Source: Nitrospiraceae bacterium
Lineage (GTDB): Bacteria; Nitrospirota; Nitrospiria; Nitrospirales; Nitrospiraceae
Direction of reading: 5' to 3'
Length of the DNA: 64,000 nucleotides
NCBI GenBank assembly: GCA_035623075.1
Contig: DASPUC010000003.1
Span: 1-64,000, forward strand
Position numbers and translations under genes: made by a program. Of this stretch, positions 59,809-64,000 are shown one piece after another (within the stretch, counting starts at the first letter, position 1; every line of letters starts with the position of its first letter). The notes under the pieces are model-generated. The model searched no databases, was not told the origin of the DNA, and saw nothing but the letters and a program-made list of their open reading frames with translations.

Positions 59809-60711
59809 ATGAGTCTTGATTACGTCAAATTTTCGAACGGTTTTGAGAAGTTCATGCCGAAGGAATATCGGGACATGGTCGAACATGGCCCCTTCGGCAA
59901 GAAAGTGTCCGTATCGCAGATGGGGAGCTTCAAGGAAGTCCTCGAAGAGCATCCCATGTGCGCCGGCTGCGCGATGACCCTCTTCATTCGGCTCGCCATG
60001 ATTGCGTTCCCCAATCCCGAAGACACCATCACGGTCGGCACCGCCGGATGTGGTCGTCTGGCAATCTCGCAGGCTGCGATTCCCTTCGTGTACGGCAACT
60101 ATGGCGACCAGAACGGCGTCGCGAGCGGATTGTCCCGTGGTCTCCGTCTCCGGTTCGGCGACAAACCGAAAGATGTCGTGGTCATGGCCGGCGACGGCGG
60201 AACCGCTGATATCGGCTTCCAGCAAGTCCTCCACTCCTGGTTCCGGAAAGAGCGTTTCACGACGATCATGTTGGATAACGAAGTTTACGGGAATACGGGC
60301 GGACAGGAGAGCGGGATGACGAATCGTGGCGCTGTACTGAAGATGGCGCCGCTCGGAAAGAAATTCGAGAAGATGGACATGGTGCAAATGGCGAAAGTCG
60401 CCGGCTGTGCGTACGTGGCGACCGTCGTACCGAATAACCCCCGCCGTGTCGAGAGTGTCATCAAAAAAGCCGTGCTGATTGCCCGCGAAGTCGGCGCCAC
60501 CTATATCCAAGCCTACACGTCGTGCAACATCGAATATGCGATCCCGACCGATAAGGTTATGGAAGATGCGAAGACCGTTGAGAACGATCGCTATGCCTTC
60601 TCCGAATATATCAGCGACGAAGCCAAGCAATACTTGACCGAGCGGTACGGCTACAGGGAATTTCTCCCGAAGCCCGCTGCTCCCGCCGCTGCAATTCCTG
60701 GCAAGGCCTAA
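59809..60711 (+). CDS. 2-oxoacid:ferredoxin oxidoreductase, beta (thiamine) subunit
   Basis: This is the thiamine-diphosphate-binding subunit of a multi-subunit pyruvate or 2-oxoglutarate:ferredoxin oxidoreductase. The 300-residue protein has C-A-G-C, G-T-A-G-C-G-R, the ThDP motif G-D-G-G-T-A-D-I-G and D-N-E-V-Y-G-N-T-G-G-Q. A GAGGGAGG site precedes the ATG. The C-terminus is Pro/Ala-rich. Whether the substrate is acetyl-CoA/pyruvate or succinyl-CoA/2-oxoglutarate cannot be settled from sequence alone. Confidence 0.95.
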   Translation: MSLDYVKFSNGFEKFMPKEYRDMVEHGPFGKKVSVSQMGSFKEVLEEHPMCAGCAMTLFIRLAMIAFPNPEDTITVGTAGCGRLAISQAAIPFVYGNYGDQNGVASGLSRGLRLRFGDKPKDVVVMAGDGGTADIGFQQVLHSWFRKERFTTIMLDNEVYGNTGGQESGMTNRGAVLKMAPLGKKFEKMDMVQMAKVAGCAYVATVVPNNPRRVESVIKKAVLIAREVGATYIQAYTSCNIEYAIPTDKVMEDAKTVENDRYAFSEYISDEAKQYLTERYGYREFLPKPAAPAAAIPGKA

Positions 60712-60734
60712 GCCGACGAAAGGGAGGCTGGATC

Positions 60735-61451
60735 ATGGCAAAGCGATTCAATATTCGGATGGCAGGCGTCGGCGGACAGGGTGTCGTCACTGGCTCTCAC
60801 ATTCTGAGCACCGCCGTCATCAATGCGGGCGGCGAGAGCACGATCGTCCCGTTCTACGGGTCGGAAAAGCGGATGGCGCCGGTCGAAAGCTATGTGCGGG
60901 TGTCGGACGAAGCGATCTATGAAATCGGTGAAATCACGTTTCCTCACATCATTATTATCTTCCACCCTCAGGTCATCACGCACGGCAAGTCCTACACGAT
61001 GCCGTTCTATTTCGGATTGAAAGAAGACGGGATCGCGTTGATCAACAACGATGGACCGATGAAACTGCACAAGGACCAGCAGCGTGAGCTGGAAGAGCGA
61101 CGTGCGAAGCTCTACTATTTCCCGGCGACGAAGATCTCTTTGGAAGTCGCGGGCATGGATCTCGCCACGAACATGGCGTTGATGGGAGCTATCGGAGCCA
61201 TTACCGGGCTGACGAACATGGCGGGGTTGGAGCAGGCCGTGAAGGACCGGTTCCTCGGGAAAGGATTCGTTGTGTCCGGCGGAACGGCTGCGCTCGACAG
61301 CGTTGTGGAGCGAAAGTTCAAGAAGAAACAGGAACTCATTGAAAAGAATGTGGCCGTGATGCGGGCTGGGTGGAACTACGCCGTCGACCACGGTTGGGCT
61401 TCCCCCGACGTCAAGCGCGTGGAAGAGCCGGTCGCGGCGGCCAGCGCGTAA
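60735..61451 (+). CDS. 2-oxoacid:ferredoxin oxidoreductase, gamma subunit
   Basis: This gamma-domain protein (238 aa) begins with M-A-G-V-G-G-Q-G-V-V-T-G-S-H-I-L, the family signature, followed by Y-G-S-E-K-R-M-A-P-V-E-S-Y-V. The C-terminal extension (L-E-K-N-V-A-V-M-R-A-G-W-N-Y-A) is typical of the five-subunit enzymes. It starts 23 nt after the beta gene with an AAAGGGAGG site. Confidence 0.93.
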   Translation: MAKRFNIRMAGVGGQGVVTGSHILSTAVINAGGESTIVPFYGSEKRMAPVESYVRVSDEAIYEIGEITFPHIIIIFHPQVITHGKSYTMPFYFGLKEDGIALINNDGPMKLHKDQQRELEERRAKLYYFPATKISLEVAGMDLATNMALMGAIGAITGLTNMAGLEQAVKDRFLGKGFVVSGGTAALDSVVERKFKKKQELIEKNVAVMRAGWNYAVDHGWASPDVKRVEEPVAAASA

Positions 61452-61461
61452 AAGGAGCACC

Positions 61462-61785
61462 ATGTATCTTGTAGCCGATATCAATGTTGAAATTTGCGCC
61501 GCCAAGAGCTGCAAACTCTGCACGCAGTATTGCCCGGAGGCCAACACGATCCTGTACAGCGATGAAATGGGGAAGGATAAGGGCTTCAAATACGGTTCAG
61601 CCTATGTGGCGGTGGACCGGTGTAAAGGCTGCGCACAATGCGTGTGGGTCTGCGACAACATGGCGAAGAACAACGCGATCAAGATGATCATGATCGACCA
61701 GTTGCCGAAGGCCGCCTTGACCGACAACATTACTTATGGTGAGAAAAGCACGACGGCGGTATTGGCGAGCCCGGTGGTCGGGTAA
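61462..61785 (+). CDS. 2-oxoacid:ferredoxin oxidoreductase, delta (ferredoxin) subunit
   Basis: This small iron-sulfur protein (107 aa) has two cluster motifs: C-A-A-K-S-C-K-L-C-T-Q-Y-C-P and C-K-G-C-A-Q-C-V-W-V-C. The spacing of the first is slightly longer than the standard C-x2-C-x2-C-x3-C. It should carry two [4Fe-4S] clusters and pass electrons between ThDP and external ferredoxin. It lies in the operon 10 nt after gamma. Confidence 0.93.
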   Translation: MYLVADINVEICAAKSCKLCTQYCPEANTILYSDEMGKDKGFKYGSAYVAVDRCKGCAQCVWVCDNMAKNNAIKMIMIDQLPKAALTDNITYGEKSTTAVLASPVVG

Positions 61786-61808
61786 AGGTAAGGGCGTCAG
61801 AAAGGGGA

Positions 61809-62579
61809 ATGGGCGTGGCAACAACGCAAGATACCAGAGAGAAAATCATCGTTCCAGGACCGGCGGGCTTTCATCCTCCCTCGGCTGCCCAGTTAGGTGT
61901 CGCACTGCCCGATCCGGGGCAAGGACTCTATTATGGGTTGCTTGAGCCGAACGAGGAAAAGGTCATCGAAGAGATGGCCCGCAAGATGCTCACGAGCCCG
62001 AACGCCACAATCTTTCCTGGGCCGCTCCTCCTCTGGGCTTGGAATGATCATGCGGTGGAAAAGGCCAAGGCCACGCTGGAAATCGCGGCACAGATCCCTG
62101 ACGTCATGATTATCCCGATGCCGGACTACCGGCCGAAGTATCCGAAGATCGATCCGGAAGAAGTCATCAACCCCAACCATCCGAATCTGACGATCTGGGG
62201 CAACAAGATCGAAGCCTGCATCTTCATCGGCGTTCACTGCCACTATGCGAACCTGACGCTCAAGATGATCCGCGCCGGAACGAATTGTTGCACGATGGCG
62301 ATTTGCGCGGAGCAAGGCCATGAAGACGCCATGTTGACGATTCGCGACTCCGATACGGCCAAAATCAAGCGGGTGGCCCAGATCTTTAAGAAGGTTCGCG
62401 AGCAGATGGGCATCAAGTTGCCGGGCAGCGGCGAAAATGTCCGGTTTACCGGAACCCAGTCCAAAGTTCATGGCGGAAAAACCCACACCAATCCGATGAC
62501 CTTCGCTCCGTCTCCTGCCGGTGCCGGCAGTGCAGCAGCATTTGGTCATTCCGCTGAACACATGAAGCGGGAAGGATAG
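61809..62579 (+). CDS. 2-oxoacid:ferredoxin oxidoreductase, epsilon subunit
   Basis: This 256-residue protein is the fifth subunit seen in the Hydrogenobacter/Nitrospira-type enzymes and has no counterpart in the four-subunit POR. It contains several conserved Cys/His residues (I-E-A-C-I-F-I-G-V-H-C-H-Y and T-N-C-C-T-M-A-I-C-A). The C-terminus ends in a Gly/Ser/His-rich tail. Its biochemical role is unclear. Start 61809 is 23 nt after delta. Confidence 0.85.
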   Translation: MGVATTQDTREKIIVPGPAGFHPPSAAQLGVALPDPGQGLYYGLLEPNEEKVIEEMARKMLTSPNATIFPGPLLLWAWNDHAVEKAKATLEIAAQIPDVMIIPMPDYRPKYPKIDPEEVINPNHPNLTIWGNKIEACIFIGVHCHYANLTLKMIRAGTNCCTMAICAEQGHEDAMLTIRDSDTAKIKRVAQIFKKVREQMGIKLPGSGENVRFTGTQSKVHGGKTHTNPMTFAPSPAGAGSAAAFGHSAEHMKREG

Positions 62580-62618
62580 GCTGAGCGACACAGCTCACCA
62601 TTTTTGAGAGGTGCGATC

Positions 62619-64000
62619 ATGAGCGAAGCGTTGGAAGCTGAGCAAAAAACCAATCCGCAGGGCGATCCGATCGCCAGCGAGCCAGAGCAAAAGACCAACC
62701 CGCAAGGTGATCCGATCACCAGCGTTGCGGCTCCCAAGTTGGACGGGAAAAAGGATCCCCACGCCGAAGCCAAACGGCAGAAGGTGGTGACACCGGAATA
62801 TCTGTTCCACGAAGCCCCGCGAACCAAGGAATTCATCACCGGCAGTGAAGCGGCCAAGGAAGCAATCCGCCGGTCGAACGTCGACCTGGCCGTCGCCTAT
62901 CCGATTACCCCACAGAGCGAAACGATGCAGCTCGTCGGCGTGCTGTACGGCGAAGGGTATGTGAAAGAATATTATCGCGGTGAAGAGGAAGTGGGTGTGA
63001 TGGCGGCGATTGCCGGTGGTTCCCGGGCGGGCGTCCGATGCTTCACGGCGACAGCCGGTCCCGGAACCTTGAGAGGAATGGAAGGGATTGCTTCATGGCC
63101 GGGCCACCGATTGCCAGCCGTGGCGATGTTTACGTGCCGGGTCGTGAACGCCCCCTTGGCCATTCAGCCCGACAACATCGAGGTTGCCTATCTCCTCAAC
63201 TGCGGCATGATCGTCTTTCACGCCGAGAACCAGCAAGACATGTTCGATTTCATCATGGCCGGCTTTACGATCAGCGAGAAGAACGACGTGACATTGCCGG
63301 TCGGTGTCTGCTGCGACGGGTTCTTTGTGACCCATGCCCGTGGCTATGTCCGGATGCAGGATCGCGGTCTGAAGCTGCCTCCGCGAGAGGCCTGGCGTGG
63401 TGCAGTGCCGGTGCTCGATGCGGAAAATCCGCCTGCTCGTCTCTCACGAGACGCCCCGGTCCAAAAATCGAACTTCATGGCGTACAACATCCACGCGGTC
63501 TGGCAGCAGGAAGTGTGGGCTGCTGTTGAACGGTCCCGCAAGTACATCAATAGGTACGTGGGTGGCCTGCTCACAGCGGAGAATGTTGACGGGGCAGACG
63601 CCATCATCATCGCATCGGGCAGTGCTGCCGCGCAGTCGCGCGAGGCTGTTCGTCTCTGCACGGAGAAGGGCATTAAAGTCGGCTTGATCAAGGTCCGCTC
63701 CCTTCGTCCATTCCCGACCCAGGAATTACGAAAGCTCTGTGCGAATGCCAAGCTCATCGTCGTACCGGAGTTCAACTACGTCGGCTGGCTGGCCAAAGAG
63801 GTTGCCACAGCGATTTATGGCTATTCCAAGGCCAAAATCATCGGCGGTCCTCGGGTGTATGGTGGTCAGTCGATGCCAGTCGAATTGATCGTGGACGAGG
63901 TCGAGTCCGGTCTGACCGGCAAGAAGTCCACCAACGTGGCGATGTCGTCGATTATGGGTGGCACGGTCAATCCGGATGAAGTCGCGCATTTCATGCGTAG
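62619..64000 (+). CDS. 2-oxoacid:ferredoxin oxidoreductase, alpha subunit (3' end outside window)
   Basis: This gene runs from ATG 62619 through the right edge without a stop (460 codons seen). The core shows A-Y-P-I-T-P-Q-S-E-T, G-E-E-E-V-G-V-M-A-A-I-A-G-G-S-R-A-G, T-A-T-A-G-P-G and the later A-I-I-I-A-S-G-S-A-A-A-Q-S domain. This is the alpha (pyrimidine-binding plus transketolase-C-like) chain. About 70 N-terminal residues precede the core, including a duplicated 13-residue block (62640-62678 and 62685-62723). Confidence 0.95.
   Translation, partial: MSEALEAEQKTNPQGDPIASEPEQKTNPQGDPITSVAAPKLDGKKDPHAEAKRQKVVTPEYLFHEAPRTKEFITGSEAAKEAIRRSNVDLAVAYPITPQSETMQLVGVLYGEGYVKEYYRGEEEVGVMAAIAGGSRAGVRCFTATAGPGTLRGMEGIASWPGHRLPAVAMFTCRVVNAPLAIQPDNIEVAYLLNCGMIVFHAENQQDMFDFIMAGFTISEKNDVTLPVGVCCDGFFVTHARGYVRMQDRGLKLPPREAWRGAVPVLDAENPPARLSRDAPVQKSNFMAYNIHAVWQQEVWAAVERSRKYINRYVGGLLTAENVDGADAIIIASGSAAAQSREAVRLCTEKGIKVGLIKVRSLRPFPTQELRKLCANAKLIVVPEFNYVGWLAKEVATAIYGYSKAKIIGGPRVYGGQSMPVELIVDEVESGLTGKKSTNVAMSSIMGGTVNPDEVAHFMR
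62640..62723 (+). repeat. Duplicated 39-nt block in the alpha-subunit N-terminus
   Basis: Positions 62640-62678 and 62685-62723 encode E-Q-K-T-N-P-Q-G-D-P-I-A-S and E-Q-K-T-N-P-Q-G-D-P-I-T-S. The period is 45 nt, with 5 differences in 39 nt; four are synonymous and one gives A to T. Confidence 0.9.

Overview
The window looks like part of a Nitrospira-type chromosome (phylum Nitrospirota). This is an inference. It rests on a five-subunit 2-oxoacid:ferredoxin oxidoreductase at the right end of the kind used for reductive-TCA carbon fixation in Nitrospira, meso-diaminopimelate-type murein genes, and the character of the small Nitrospira-like hypothetical proteins. No rRNA, convincing tRNA or CRISPR array was seen.

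Layout. 1-1.8 kb is accessory DNA: a frameshifted IS3-type transposase tail, three tightly overlapping hypothetical genes, and a 495-nt gene-free stretch. 1.8-7.9 kb carries cstA, yajQ, a beta-propeller lipoprotein, a divergent exported repeat protein and asnS. 7.9-10.4 kb is a second accessory patch: DnaA-box-like sites, several perfect hairpins, a 55-aa ORF, a GIY-YIG-like protein, a convergent 77-aa gene, a 44-aa basic protein and an IS1595-family transposase. 10.4-28.1 kb is a complete division and cell-wall (dcw) cluster: rsmH-ftsL-ftsI-murE-murF-mraY-murD-ftsW-murG-murC-murB-ddl-ftsQ-ftsA-ftsZ. It is followed by pgeF, a yggS-type gene, proC, yggT, a DivIVA-domain gene and a serine hydrolase. 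33-39 kb holds pgsA, pilC, a PilS/PilR-like pair and ispE. 39.3-42.9 kb is prs-rplY-pth-ychF. 43-51.5 kb is a translation plus fatty-acid block: rpsF-ssb-rpsR-yceD-rpmF-plsX-fabH-fabD-fabG-acpP-fabF-rnc. 51.5-59.4 kb holds two tandem exported cyclophilins, a minus-strand propeller/zinc-ribbon pair, folD-metF-panB, apaH, queF and a stand-alone MTHFR C-terminal domain. 59.8 kb to the end is the 2-oxoacid:ferredoxin oxidoreductase operon, with the alpha subunit cut by the window edge.

How it works together. The dcw genes supply UDP-MurNAc-pentapeptide synthesis, lipid I and II formation, septal transpeptidation and the FtsQ/L/A/Z/W/I divisome, probably from one strong promoter directly beside the IS1595 element. 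The rpsF-to-rnc block couples ribosome assembly with initiation of fatty-acid synthesis. folD, metF and the MTHFR_C protein form a C1-folate module near panB, which uses methylene-THF. The terminal oxidoreductase would carboxylate acetyl-CoA or succinyl-CoA with reduced ferredoxin.

Novelty. Most of the window is conserved housekeeping DNA. I did not find a clear new defence or biosynthetic system. The least explained parts are the accessory patches (0.2-1.8 kb and 7.9-10.4 kb), the exported repeat protein, two ~118-nt palindromic intergenic elements, and the duplicated N-terminal tail of the oxidoreductase alpha subunit.
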